A stretch of 41,668 nt of DNA, taken from positions 1-41,668 of the forward strand of contig CABUBB010000018.1 in assembly GCA_902489745.1 (NCBI GenBank). Reading direction: 5' to 3'. The DNA comes from Metaruminococcus_A sp003150405 (lineage in GTDB: Bacteria > Bacillota > Clostridia > Oscillospirales > Ruminococcaceae). The notes under the pieces were generated by a model. That model saw only the letters and a program-made list of their open reading frames with translations, was not told the origin of the DNA and searched no databases. A program made the translations under genes and the position numbers. How positions within the stretch are numbered: position 1 is the first letter of the stretch; the number at the start of each line of letters is the position of its first letter. Shown piece after piece: positions 15,801 through 22,960 of the stretch.

Positions 15801-16455
15801 AAGCTATTTGAATCAAAAATATGAATTGGAGAATTTATTAGTCCGCACTTATCCGCAAAGACTAAAAGAATTGGAAGAACAAATTTCGGGGCGTGAAAGA
15901 GATGTAAAACTGGCAAAAGAGAACCCCAAAATACCAGAGGGCTTTCCAACAATGTTAATTAAAGGAGTCTCTTATTCAGACAAGAAAGATGCTGGCAAAG
16001 CTCTTTTAACAGTTTGCAAAGAAATAACGGACGAGCAGTTTCATGATATTGGTCAATACCGCGGGTTTAAAATGTCGATGAGATATGATTCTTTTTACAA
16101 AGATTATTACTTATCGCTTAAAGGTGAGCTGTCTTATACTGTTAATATCGAGGGGGACGTTTATGGTAATATAACCCGTATAGATAATGCCATAGACGGA
16201 ATCGGCAAAGCAATATCAGTTTTTCAGGAAGAGCGTAAATCTATCGAAAAACAAATAGATAATGCCCAAGAAGAACTAAATAAGCCCTTTATCCATGATG
16301 CGGAGCTTGAAGAAAAATTGGCGCGGTTGCGGGTGGTAAATCACACGTTAAGCCTCGATAAAATTGAACAGGAAGCTGACTTCAATGATTTTATTGCGCC
16401 ATTGGAACAGGATAACGGTCAAGAAGCCTTAAAGGAGGAGATGGAATTTTGTTAA
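9889..16455 (+). CDS. Giant ArdC-like / N6-adenine methylase / SNF2-type helicase
   Basis: A 2188-residue polyvalent protein. Residues 1-150 resemble the ArdC N-terminal domain (LLIYAQRPDA, WVKRGAKGI), linked to anti-restriction and ssDNA binding. Residues about 250-560 are low-complexity and coincide with the embedded tnpV gene and two terminator-like hairpins. A methyltransferase follows: SAM motif EPSCATGNF (about 683) and NVPF (about 747, in place of NPPY/F). The helicase part has GAGKT (about 1386), DESH (about 1547), an ATGTPISN motif and motif VI RMGRIVRQG (about 1877); the C terminus is coiled. Such proteins occur in many Firmicute ICEs and are thought to protect or process incoming DNA. 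ATG 9889 follows TAGGAGA, 9 bp after the adhesin. The order suggests that separate modules became fused. Confidence 0.9.
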   Translation: MADKLQSYMELAKQTTSRITQNLNQWKSFLNIVARFYKYEYYEQLLIYAQRPDAIACADYATWKNRMRRWVKRGAKGIALIDYKGDHPQLRYVFDISDTDGNENSRPVWQWGITKENQNAIIEVMGQYSDRPLNSLTDALIKCAEQLAIEYYTAHKDDIQIALEFSNLKRYNKDEQEMRFCQLAQSSIAYVLLYRCGYNADKYINIEQFETINEFSDFLAVSALGVCTRYSAEQVLRQIERAAINVIRERRNNHERTELHPAGGLSISRPENDGTAEPNIGQIRADAPRLSEAASRNSVRDNENSRDVIPSPIGSRSYRESESRTNNQGNGEVGERERGVESQRPNDMGGSDEQSQKRSRGNRPARTDLQLSEKRETADNLSAVFSVSSKHVGRTLLEPTHRASESSGQISLFQLSPHELSSSVQLSLFGNADNVKTIRDLTPDINSNFELRRQVLQHLTEYQNGTFSLLGEDISPFPSNYLDKSAEPSSNSYHVVESDDGNAADNVILEVSDSSDKNDSERVDKFPQQENEVEESNETLPSPETTPVKPHKNVAFSVFKPEIPAEQRHNYRISDMRLGDGTASERYSANIAAIRCLKQIEAEERLATPEEQEILSRYVGWGGLSDCFDERHSKYQELKSLLDEDEYSAARTSALTAFYTSPTIIKAMYQALARMGFRSGNILEPSCATGNFIGGLPDSMMDSKIYGVEIDDISGRIARQLYPESRIEIAGFEDVELPDSFFDVAIGNVPFGNLKVFDRRYNKYNFLIHDYFFAKAIDKVRPGGVIAFITSNGMGGGTFDKQTDKARKYLAQRCELVGAIRLPSNAFTENAGTDITTDILFLQKLDKQRGMDADVPEWVNTSVYHESDYVDKDGAAHHQIITLNDYYLKHPEMVLGKHEVISGPFGPQLVCSPVDRPLSELLQKAIQNISAEIKPYEVSLPDNEDEAISADPNVRNYSYTVVDGNLYFRENSLMYPVHVSKTAENRIRGMIRLRDCTRRLIEYQTENYPDETIQAEQSELNRLYDDYVKHYGYISNQGNRLAFRDDSSYFLLCSLEIFDDEGNFKHKSDMFTKRTIRTHIPVTSVETASEALAVSISEKAKIDLEYMSELSKKTPDELEAELKGVIFRDVYCAEEVDNIPKAFVDLARFPLVTADEYLSGNVRRKLRMARALKEARPDLEIEENIKALEAVQPEDLTASEISVHIGATWIPPEIYRQFMFELLDTSKSTQDKIQVLYSKSSGEWNITNKSADSQNLKIRTTYGTMRMNAYHILESTLNLRTVRIFDIEVENGKERRVYNRKQSAAAQDRQELIKSKFVDWIWKDIDRRERLCKLYNEQFNAIRPREYDGSHIKFVGMNPEITLRKHQLNAIAHILYGNNTLLAHAVGAGKTYEMVAAAMESKRLGLCTKSLIVVPNHITGQWASEWLQLYPSANILVADEKDFQTDNRKKFCARIATGDYDAVIIGHSQFEKIPISVERQKALLNQQIDEIMNGISNAEAADVERFTVKQLERRKKNLEVKLKKLNDQSRKDNVVAFEELGIDRIFVDESHYYKNLFLVTKMHNAGGISQTDAQKSSDLFAKCRYLSEMTGGKGIVFATGTPISNSMTELYTIQRYLQYNTLEEAGLLHFDEWASIFGETVTKGELAPEGTGFRLKTRFARFHNLPELMSIFKECADIQTADMLNLPVPKANFHTEVVKPSELQKQTVKSLAERAEAIRNGRVEPWKDNMLKITNDGRKLALDMRLLNPLLPEDENGKIAVCAGNVYQIWDKTRDKKSTQLVFCDLSTPKNDGSYDVYNDLKQQLMNRGVPEEEIAFIHDAHTKVQKQALFAKVRSGQIRILMGSTQKMGAGTNVQDQLIALHDLDCPWRPSDLEQRMGRIVRQGNENSEVEIYRYVTEGTFDSYLYQLIENKQHFISQIMTSKSPARVAEDIDQASLNYAEIKALASGNPMIIEKCNLEIDVNKLQMLKSSYLNQKYELENLLVRTYPQRLKELEEQISGRERDVKLAKENPKIPEGFPTMLIKGVSYSDKKDAGKALLTVCKEITDEQFHDIGQYRGFKMSMRYDSFYKDYYLSLKGELSYTVNIEGDVYGNITRIDNAIDGIGKAISVFQEERKSIEKQIDNAQEELNKPFIHDAELEEKLARLRVVNHTLSLDKIEQEADFNDFIAPLEQDNGQEALKEEMEFC
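10649..11002 (+). CDS. tnpV: TnpV-family protein, nested out of frame in the helicase gene
   Basis: A 117-residue protein lying entirely inside the 9889-16455 gene but in another frame. It has the TnpV family features: start ELNYIRQGDY, KYGRMRRDYLKQH in the middle, and the conserved end DPMTWVGLMNNLKSAAEEIV with a final ELIYN. It has its own AAAGGAG site eight bases before ATG 10649 and its own perfect terminator at 11015-11044. TnpV was named from Tn4451-type elements; its function is unsettled, with an excision-related role sometimes suggested. Because the long frame here translates to disordered Arg/Glu/Ser-rich sequence, TnpV is probably the original reading and the long protein an overprint. 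Confidence 0.85.
   Translation: MKELNYIRQGDYQFPDLKMTEQPNQTLGKYGRMRRDYLKQHHAIVYETMKIQETLFPHLLEVEATANRRVEQIIREMARSENVNEELKAKDPMTWVGLMNNLKSAAEEIVLQELIYN
11015..11044 (+). terminator. tnpV terminator inside the giant reading frame
   Basis: Perfect 10-bp stem AAACGGCAGA/TCTGCCGTTT (11015-11024 and 11032-11041), 7-nt loop, T run to 11044. It starts 13 bp after the tnpV stop, while the surrounding long frame reads straight through it. Confidence 0.8.
11532..11557 (+). terminator. Second terminator-like hairpin inside the giant gene
   Basis: A 10-bp stem with one G-T pair (11532-11541 and 11546-11555), AAAA loop, followed by TTCTG. It lies between the disordered linker and the start of the methylase module, as though it once ended or attenuated a separate transcript. 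Confidence 0.5.
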
Positions 16456-16497
16456 TATAAATATGGTTTTGGAAAATATTTTTGAGGGGGTGTAACG

Positions 16498-18591
16498 ATG
16501 AGAATCAGAATTTATCAAATTAAGGCTGAACAAATGCGCAAATTTGCTTTTGTGGGTTTAAGAGACCTAGAGCGACTTCAAGGAAATCGCAATGTTCATG
16601 CTGAAAATTACGATATGGTGTACCAAGGGAATGTTGATTGTAATAATCTTGAGGAAATATATAGCTTATTTAATCTGAATCATCCCTCTGATTATTATAG
16701 CCGGTCGTTAAGCGTATCCGATGTTGTAGAAGTAGTAGACGATACAAAAATCGTCCCCGGCTTTTACTTTTGTGACAGTTCTGGATTTGCTGAAATTGAT
16801 TTTGAAGTCCAAAAAGCGGCAGGCTATCCAGAAAAAACCGAAATTCGGCCAGTTGTAACAAATACGCCGAAAACCTTAATCGTCAACCTCTTTGCCGGAC
16901 CGGGCGCAGGAAAAAGCACTTGTGCATGGCGGCTCGCCGGAGAATTGACACGACAAGGGCTGCGGGTCGAATACGTGCCGGAATATGCAAAAGAGCTGGT
17001 TTGGGATAAACGTATGGATTTGTTGGATGGTTCTTTGGAACACCAGCGAATAATATTTGAAGAACAAAACCACCGCATTCAGCGTTTGGTTGGAAAGGTT
17101 GATGTTGTTGTAACGGATAGCCCAATTTTGTTTTCTGTCTTATACAGCAATGAATATTCCTCAGAGTTTGACATGGCGGTACGTACCGCCTTTTCCAACT
17201 ATAATAACTTTAACCTGTCGATTAACAGGGGCAACGATTTTGACCCAGCCGGAAGGATTCACACAGAAGCGGAAAGCCTTGCTATGGATGATAAAATCCA
17301 AAATTACTTGCGTTCTCACAAAATTTTCTGCATTACCTATGACCGGGATGATATTGAACGGATTGTAGGAAATATCCAAAACACCTACGAACGCATCAAT
17401 GCGCCTGCACCGGTGCAAAATGAAAAATCGGAAAATAAAAAAGCGTTCAAAGAGGTTTTACAGGGGCGCGGGATAAGGCCGGATGAACGTGTCTTTGTTG
17501 AAGCGCCTTCTTCTCCCCGTCCGAAACTTGTTAAGTACGATTTGGACGCCATCGGGCAAATCCCGATTGATGAAATATTATCCGATTATGGGGTGCAGCT
17601 TCAGCGCAACCATTTTTTCAAACTGCGGGATGAACGCTCTGCATCAGCAAAATACTACCCGGAAACCAATTCATGGTTTGATTTTGGCGGCGGAAGCAAT
17701 AAAGGGGGTGGAACAATCCAGCTTGTTATGGAGCTTGAAAACGTCGGGAAAAGCGAGGCAATCCAGTTGCTGGGCAAGCGGTATCATATACGCGAATTAA
17801 CTGCCCCGGCTAGTGCAGAACGATTTAACTGGCTTTCCAACAAGGACTTTCAACTAATAGGGATTGACGCTCAAAACCCTTTGCGCACCCCCAAGAATCC
17901 CTATCAGTCCTATACGGAAGAACAAGCCGCCCGTTTGAAAGAAGCTATGAACCTTCCAATGAATGAATTGCTTGAAAAGAATCCGGGACAGTATAAAGCA
18001 ATATTGGAAACGGTGGCGGTGCCTTTTGTAAAATCGGTTCGCACAGACTATTACTGTGTACTGGATAGTTTAACCACCGCTGAAAAAGAACAAGCGCCAG
18101 AATCATTGGAAGTTACCTTTTTAAAGGATTCTGCAAAACAGGCGTTTGAAGAATACCGCAAGACCTATGCAACTTTACGGAGTGGCGCGTATAATGTCCG
18201 GCTGAATGTCTCAGAGCTAAAACCGGATTTTGAGCGTGATTTAAAGCTGGCGCGGCAGGGGCGGTTAAAAATTGAGGTGGGAGATTACCCGTATTCAGAA
18301 TTTAAAAAACTCCCCGGTGCGAATGTCTACCGTGAAATGTCCCTCCAACATTACCAGCTCATGCAGGAACAATTACACGGCGGTCAATTAACAGTTGACC
18401 GCCCCTTTTGTGCGTTCCGTCAAAACGGCAGGATAAATCTGGTGCTGAAAGAACCGGACAAAAGTTATTTTGATGATTTATTCCGAGGGGTGGAATACTA
18501 CGCTCAAAAACTATACCCTGTAATTTTGGATAAAGCAGCTCACGGGTTGAATCGTGATAATATGCAAAATGGATATGAGATAGAACTATAA
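16498..18591 (+). CDS. YodL domain / NadR-like P-loop kinase / primase-like fusion
   Basis: A 697-residue composite protein. Residues 1-110 match the YodL-type domain of mobile elements (RIYQIKAEQMRKFAF ... SLSVSDVVEV). Residues about 128-310 form a P-loop domain with GPGAGKST (about 135-142), an EYAKE segment and VVVTDSPILFS, like the AAA_28/NadR-ribosylnicotinamide-kinase group. Residues about 350-430 resemble the CHC2 region of DnaG-type primases (IPIDEILSDYGV, then FKLRDERSASAKYYPETNSWFDFG and GGGTIQLVMEL) but lack the zinc cysteines. The rest is unassigned. It starts 42 bp after the helicase with GAGGGGG. It may support replication of the transferred strand; the kinase substrate is unknown. 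Confidence 0.8.
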   Translation: MRIRIYQIKAEQMRKFAFVGLRDLERLQGNRNVHAENYDMVYQGNVDCNNLEEIYSLFNLNHPSDYYSRSLSVSDVVEVVDDTKIVPGFYFCDSSGFAEIDFEVQKAAGYPEKTEIRPVVTNTPKTLIVNLFAGPGAGKSTCAWRLAGELTRQGLRVEYVPEYAKELVWDKRMDLLDGSLEHQRIIFEEQNHRIQRLVGKVDVVVTDSPILFSVLYSNEYSSEFDMAVRTAFSNYNNFNLSINRGNDFDPAGRIHTEAESLAMDDKIQNYLRSHKIFCITYDRDDIERIVGNIQNTYERINAPAPVQNEKSENKKAFKEVLQGRGIRPDERVFVEAPSSPRPKLVKYDLDAIGQIPIDEILSDYGVQLQRNHFFKLRDERSASAKYYPETNSWFDFGGGSNKGGGTIQLVMELENVGKSEAIQLLGKRYHIRELTAPASAERFNWLSNKDFQLIGIDAQNPLRTPKNPYQSYTEEQAARLKEAMNLPMNELLEKNPGQYKAILETVAVPFVKSVRTDYYCVLDSLTTAEKEQAPESLEVTFLKDSAKQAFEEYRKTYATLRSGAYNVRLNVSELKPDFERDLKLARQGRLKIEVGDYPYSEFKKLPGANVYREMSLQHYQLMQEQLHGGQLTVDRPFCAFRQNGRINLVLKEPDKSYFDDLFRGVEYYAQKLYPVILDKAAHGLNRDNMQNGYEIEL

Positions 18592-18846
18592 AGATTCTGA
18601 ATAACAGAATCGTATATGAGTATTTTCGGCCTTGCCACAAAGATTAATTTTAACCAGCTCGGGCCGTAAGACGTATAAATAGTAAATTTCAATAATATTT
18701 ATTTTATATTTTGTAAAATAAATATATATATTAACCGTGTCTGATGTGTTAAAATTATAATGTAAATTTTTCAGGAGGAGTGATTCCATTGAATAATTAA
18801 ATGAATACTTTTTTAGACCAAGAACAAAATCAAGGAGGGAATAAAA
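18592..18846. promoter_or_regulatory. AT-rich spacer with a probable promoter for the protease island
   Basis: 255 bp, strongly AT-rich, unlike its neighbours. It holds a short GATTCTG/CAGAATC inverted repeat just after the preceding stop (18593-18612), a TATAAT box at 18756-18761 with a weak TTAACC -35 (19-bp spacing), an AGGAGGAG site near 18774 followed only by a 3-codon frame, and the AAGGAGGG site used by the next gene. The unused binding site hints at a lost or very short ORF. Confidence 0.45.
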
Positions 18847-19464
18847 TTGAAAGCGAAAAGTAAAAAAGCAATAGCATCATTAATAATTTTAGCCATTGCC
18901 GCTGTATTTTCTATTACCGCCTTTGGTGCCGAATATTTGGGAGAAGGAAACAGCTCAACAAAATTGAGATGGTCTGTTATATCGAATTCTAAATATAGCA
19001 CGGAAGTATATAGTTTATTACCAAGTGGACATGGCGCTTCTTCGTATGTTCCATCGGGTGTTAGTAAAATAAATACACAGTCACCTAGCAATATAAGGTG
19101 TGTAGTGTCGACATTTAACAGTTCGAATGTTGACCTATTACAGCCATCTGAAGATACTTGGGATGCACATGGATATGATTATTTAGCAGATGCTGTAACT
19201 ATACCTAGAAGTACTTCGGGAAGATATTACTACAAACTAAATGATGTGCCTTCGAGTGGAACAATTTATATAAATTACGCACAAATAATGTTTCATCCTG
19301 GCAATATGCCTCATCCGGGGAATGAGTGGATTAGTATGATTATGCATGAATTATGTCATGTATATGGTATGGGTACTTCAGGAAAAGATTCTGTTACAAG
19401 TATTCCAGGTCTAACTCAGTTATCTGCGGAAGATATTTCTGAATTTAGAAGAATGTATCCGTAA
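18847..19464 (+). CDS. Secreted matrixin-like metalloprotease
   Basis: A 205-residue exported protein with a signal peptide (residues 1-27, hydrophobic core ASLIILAIAAVF, cleavage near AFGA). The zinc site is HELCH at 167-171, followed by VYGMGT. This fits the metzincin HExxHxxGxxH frame up to G174, but the usual third His/Asp position is T177. The end, LSAEDISEFRRMYP, resembles the C-terminal helix of matrixins (LSxDDIxxIQxLY). It may use another third ligand or be altered in activity. The start is TTG 18847 after AAGGAGGG. The AT-rich composition and independent promoter mark it as separately acquired cargo. Likely substrates are surface or host proteins; this is inference. Confidence 0.75.
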   Translation: MKAKSKKAIASLIILAIAAVFSITAFGAEYLGEGNSSTKLRWSVISNSKYSTEVYSLLPSGHGASSYVPSGVSKINTQSPSNIRCVVSTFNSSNVDLLQPSEDTWDAHGYDYLADAVTIPRSTSGRYYYKLNDVPSSGTIYINYAQIMFHPGNMPHPGNEWISMIMHELCHVYGMGTSGKDSVTSIPGLTQLSAEDISEFRRMYP

Positions 19465-19500
19465 ATTTCTGACAATAAAGAACACAAGGAGGATAAAGAC

Positions 19501-20112
19501 ATGCAAAGAAGTAAAAAGGTTTTTGTTATTGTACTTCTTATATTATTATCTCTAATTGTCGGAATAGGAATTTGCTTATCTTTTATGCCAAATGGTTCTA
19601 AACGTTCAGATTATCCGGTGCTGAAACCATCTTCTTTTTACTCTATAAATGGACAATGGACAACGGAATTGCTATTAGAAAAATCAGATATTGTTGTAGA
19701 AGCAACTGTTGAGAAAGTAAATCCCGTAGAAACTATCGCTCACTATCCAGCAGCTAATAGCGCAGAAGCTATGGTGTTGCAAAAAGATGGAAAAAGCCAT
19801 TATGATATACCGGTTCAGCGTATAGAATTAAAAGTTGACGACTATATCATTGGAAACGGTGAACAGCATATTATTATGCCGATTGTTTCACTTAATCTTG
19901 AAAGTTGTCCAGATTTTAAGCCGGGTGACCGTTTTGTATTGGCGTTAAACAAATACCAATATGGTGGCTATAAAAATACGGCTTCTGTTGCCAGCTATTT
20001 TTATATTTCAAATGATAATAAAGTTTATCCTGCGGGTGAAGAAGAAGATTTTCTGCGTTTTTCTGGAATGGAGTTGGAGCCTTTTAAACGTGTAATCGCG
20101 TCAATGGCTTAA
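19501..20112 (+). CDS. Membrane-anchored protein of the protease island
   Basis: A 203-residue protein with an N-terminal membrane anchor or signal (VFVIVLLILLSLIVGIGICLSF) and an extracellular domain. The pattern LLEKSDIVVEATVEKV, then RIELKVDDYIIGNGEQHIIM, then FKPGDRFVLALNKY is that of a small beta-barrel repeatedly seen in exported Firmicute proteins, reminiscent of NTR/TIMP-like OB folds. That resemblance is by eye and tentative. It lies 36 bp after the protease with an AAGGAGG site. As a surface-held neighbour of a secreted protease it may be an inhibitor, chaperone or unrelated. Confidence 0.6.
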   Translation: MQRSKKVFVIVLLILLSLIVGIGICLSFMPNGSKRSDYPVLKPSSFYSINGQWTTELLLEKSDIVVEATVEKVNPVETIAHYPAANSAEAMVLQKDGKSHYDIPVQRIELKVDDYIIGNGEQHIIMPIVSLNLESCPDFKPGDRFVLALNKYQYGGYKNTASVASYFYISNDNKVYPAGEEEDFLRFSGMELEPFKRVIASMA

Positions 20113-20124
20113 AGTGGATACTCT

Positions 20125-20769
20125 ATGAAACGATTAATCATTTTTTGTTCGTGTATTCTTTGGTTTCTATTATCATCCTGTTCCCTGTCAAATTTGTCAG
20201 AACAGGAGACCCACGAACTCTGTCAAACCTATTCGGACAACCTTCAGTGGATGCGGTATATTTCACTGGGTTACAGCTATTTTTCCCGTGATGCTCTACG
20301 TGACCTTTTGGGTCGGGCACAGGAAAATGGCTCCCGCAAACTGGCTTACTGCGTGGTTACCGCCGTTCAGGCGGAACCGGTTTCTGCGGAAGGCGAGGGA
20401 GCTTTGGTTACCTTTGCCGTCGACGAGGTACTGTGGGGTAACTGCTATTCCGCAGGAGATACTGCAGTTGTAAGGACTCTGAATCATGCGGGCATGGACC
20501 AAGATTTTTTGCAGGGCAGCCGTTATCTGGTACTGCTCGGCGATGATGCTTATTCTGGCTACCATTCCATGTACGGGCCATGGTCGTTTTATCTGACCGA
20601 AGACAATCTTCTGGTCAGCCCGTTTGGATGTGCCGTGGAAGAACAGGAGGCTGTTACCGCGTCTCAAAATCCGGAAAGCAGTGAAATTCAGTGGAATTGG
20701 AGCATTGAGGCGAGAAATTATACCGGCAAAACCCTGGAGGAATTCTGTTTGGATATAATTCCAACATAA
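20125..20769 (+). CDS. Lipoprotein related in pattern to the 19501 gene product
   Basis: A 214-residue lipoprotein: signal peptide with lipobox LSSC (C19). The middle repeats the neighbour's pattern: AYCVVTAVQAEPV, then ALVTFAVDEVLWGN, then FLQGSRYLVLLGDDAYSG, consistent with the same small beta-barrel. Base composition is higher in GC than the preceding two genes, so the island may be a mosaic. It starts 12 bp after the previous stop with a weak AGTGGATA site, which implies translational coupling. Function unknown; possibly part of a protease/partner set. Confidence 0.6.
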   Translation: MKRLIIFCSCILWFLLSSCSLSNLSEQETHELCQTYSDNLQWMRYISLGYSYFSRDALRDLLGRAQENGSRKLAYCVVTAVQAEPVSAEGEGALVTFAVDEVLWGNCYSAGDTAVVRTLNHAGMDQDFLQGSRYLVLLGDDAYSGYHSMYGPWSFYLTEDNLLVSPFGCAVEEQEAVTASQNPESSEIQWNWSIEARNYTGKTLEEFCLDIIPT

Positions 20770-20782
20770 AAATATGACTTTT

Positions 20783-20813
20783 GAAACCAGTTCTTTGTGA
20801 ACTGGTTTCTTTA
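20783..20813 (+). terminator. Terminator closing the protease island
   Basis: Perfect 11-bp stem GAAACCAGTTC/GAACTGGTTTC (20783-20793 and 20799-20809), 5-nt loop, short T run. It separates cargo from the transfer operon that starts 20 bp later, again without a clear promoter in the gap. Confidence 0.75.
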
Positions 20814-20831
20814 AATTATAAGGAGAAATAT

Positions 20832-21899
20832 ATGAAAAAGTTGTTTGCTGGGCTGGCTGTTTTGCCAGTCCTTTTTTTCTGCTCGCCTGCGTCTGCTGCG
20901 GAAAACAATACGCTGCCGGACAATCAGACGGCAGTTGTGAAAGAGTATACGACAACCAATCCGAACTTTGCCGAGCAGTTTGACAGCGAGTTTGAAACGG
21001 TTGTTGAGCAGGACGGGCAGAAATACAATTTACTGCGTGTGACCTATTCCGTGACTGGAGAGGAACCGTTGGAGCGTCCAGAACCGATTACCCATAAAGT
21101 CACCTATCCCGACCTGTATACACAGGACGCAGGAGCGCCGGAACAGCTCACCATCCAGAAAGACGGAAAGGATGTGACGGTTACTTTGACCGGTATTTCC
21201 TATACGCCGCAGACGATTACGAACCGGCGTCACCTCGTCACCGCGTATACCGACTATGGGTATCAGGTCTACACGCCAACCCCGGATGAGCAGAAAAACG
21301 TGAACTATTACGATGAAGCAACCGGACAGTATGTGCCGTCTGTGCTGGATTTCAAAGAGCTTCAGGAGGTAGACGGCTACGCATGGCGAAACGATGTGAG
21401 CATTCCCATGACCGTTTCGGTTTACAATGCGCAGTTTTACGCCATCGGTGATAAACTCGTGCCGTACAACGAACAAGCCCCGGCAGTACAGGGTTTTGAA
21501 GCGAATATTTTACGCTCCATTGGATTAGACCCGGAAAGCTATGCAATCGACAGCGCCGCATGGATGGGCGCACCGTATCAATCGGGCGAGACCCTTTGCC
21601 GCGATGCGGTAGCATCCGGCAGGCGGTACGCTGCAAATTACCGGGCGCTTTATGAAAGCGAAGTTGCGTTGCCGGATGCGCAGGGCTGGACAGCGGTTGC
21701 CACCTATGAGGGGCAGAGCGATATTTTAAGCGGTGAAACGGAGTATACGGTGGAAGCGACGGCAGTTTATCAGCGTGACGACACGGTAATGACGGTTATT
21801 GCCCTTTCGGTTGCCGCGCTTATTCTTCTTGCAGCCATTGTGATATTGCTGTTGCTGCTTGCGAAAAAGCGAAAGATTCAAAAGGGGGAAAAACAGTGA
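20832..21899 (+). CDS. Exported type I membrane protein, first gene of the transfer operon
   Basis: A 355-residue protein with a signal peptide (residues 1-24, ending PASA), a large extracytoplasmic region rich in beta-type Thr/Tyr sequence, one C-terminal membrane segment (TVMTVIALSVAALILLAAIV) and a Lys/Arg tail. No domain is recognised. ATG 20832 follows AAGGAGA, and its stop overlaps the GTG start of the next gene, so it belongs to the transfer operon. It is probably a surface component of the mating channel. Confidence 0.65.
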   Translation: MKKLFAGLAVLPVLFFCSPASAAENNTLPDNQTAVVKEYTTTNPNFAEQFDSEFETVVEQDGQKYNLLRVTYSVTGEEPLERPEPITHKVTYPDLYTQDAGAPEQLTIQKDGKDVTVTLTGISYTPQTITNRRHLVTAYTDYGYQVYTPTPDEQKNVNYYDEATGQYVPSVLDFKELQEVDGYAWRNDVSIPMTVSVYNAQFYAIGDKLVPYNEQAPAVQGFEANILRSIGLDPESYAIDSAAWMGAPYQSGETLCRDAVASGRRYAANYRALYESEVALPDAQGWTAVATYEGQSDILSGETEYTVEATAVYQRDDTVMTVIALSVAALILLAAIVILLLLLAKKRKIQKGEKQ

Positions 21900-22960
21900 T
21901 AGCATTCATAGGGGCAACAGACAGTAAATACATTGTTTCTGAAGTCCTGAACGAGCAGGGAGAAACCTTTGATGATTTATCAGACCGGATGATTCGATTA
22001 GAGGATTTACAAACCCTGCTGCTTTCCAAAGAGTATACCCGTGCTATTGTTGATCTTGAATTTTTGGGTTCAGAGCCGCAGAAAATCGCCGCCTTATTCC
22101 GTAAGTTGCGGGAGGTTTCACCGACCGACTATATTTTCATTGCCAAGGGCTACGCTTTGGATTCTGTGTTGATTCAATCCCTGCGAAACGCCGGTTTTCT
22201 CAAATATGTTTCAGCTCGGACAATCGGAACGGAAAAGAAACAGCTTTTGGAATGCCTTGAAGGGAAAAACAATGCGCTGGAGCTGGATAGGCTGCAACAG
22301 GTTCAATACATCGGCGAGACAGACCAGAAGTCCGAAAGCAACGGCTTCAAAACCGTTGCTTTTTGTGGGTGCCAGCCCCGGATTGGCACAACGACACAGG
22401 CCATTCAATTTGCGAAATACCTCCAATTTTCAGGACTTTCCGTCTGCTATATCGAAGCAAATGAAAACCACCATGTTGAGGAAATCCCATCGCTGTATGA
22501 AATCCAGTACCACGATAAAGCACTTTCCATGATTCGCTTTCAGGATTTGGATATGTACTATAATGTGTTCAAAATTGCAGAGATATACCGAAAACAGTAT
22601 GATGTGTATGTTTTTGATTTTGGCGTGTTTCCTCAAAATAACCTGCTGCCCTTTCTGGAAAAGAATATGAAAGTGGTTGTCAGCGGCTCCAAGCCGTGGG
22701 AACTGGACAATACCATGCAGGTGTTGAAAGAACTTCAGGACAAGGAAATCCAGTATGTGTTCAGCTTTACCGAAAAGGCCATACGGGAAGAACTGAAAAA
22801 GAGCATGAAGGATAAGCGGGAAAATACCTTTTTCAGTGAATATTCCCCCAATATGTTTGCGTTAAGCGGTGCGGATAAAACGCTGCACGCCGGGTTGTTG
22901 GAACATCTGAATTATACCGGTGGCAAGCATCCCCGAAAGCGGCGGAGGTTTCGTAAATGA
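21896..22960 (+). CDS. CpaE/ParA-like ATPase with a degenerate P-loop
   Basis: A 354-residue protein with two parts. Residues 1-115 look like a receiver-type alpha/beta domain, as in CpaE. From about 150 there is a SIMIBI/ParA-like domain beginning TVAFCGCQPRIGTTTQAIQFAKYL, with YDVYVFDFGVFP in the Walker B position. The loop reads QPRIGTTT where ParA has KGGxGKT, so the lysines are missing and ATP hydrolysis is doubtful. The GTG start at 21896 overlaps the preceding stop. CpaE-type proteins position pilus or secretion machinery; here it may localise the conjugation complex. The basic tail (RKRRRFRK) could bind membrane or nucleic acid. Confidence 0.7.
   Translation: MIAFIGATDSKYIVSEVLNEQGETFDDLSDRMIRLEDLQTLLLSKEYTRAIVDLEFLGSEPQKIAALFRKLREVSPTDYIFIAKGYALDSVLIQSLRNAGFLKYVSARTIGTEKKQLLECLEGKNNALELDRLQQVQYIGETDQKSESNGFKTVAFCGCQPRIGTTTQAIQFAKYLQFSGLSVCYIEANENHHVEEIPSLYEIQYHDKALSMIRFQDLDMYYNVFKIAEIYRKQYDVYVFDFGVFPQNNLLPFLEKNMKVVVSGSKPWELDNTMQVLKELQDKEIQYVFSFTEKAIREELKKSMKDKRENTFFSEYSPNMFALSGADKTLHAGLLEHLNYTGGKHPRKRRRFRK

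Noticed and set aside
18801..18863. 20-codon frame overlapping the metalloprotease start
   Set aside because: The nearest AGGAGGAG site is too far upstream, and the frame overlaps the TTG start that has the better site.
20296..20955. Minus-strand open frame of 219 codons across the lipoprotein gene and terminator
   Set aside because: It crosses the terminator at 20783-20809 and is antisense to two genes with signal peptides and binding sites.
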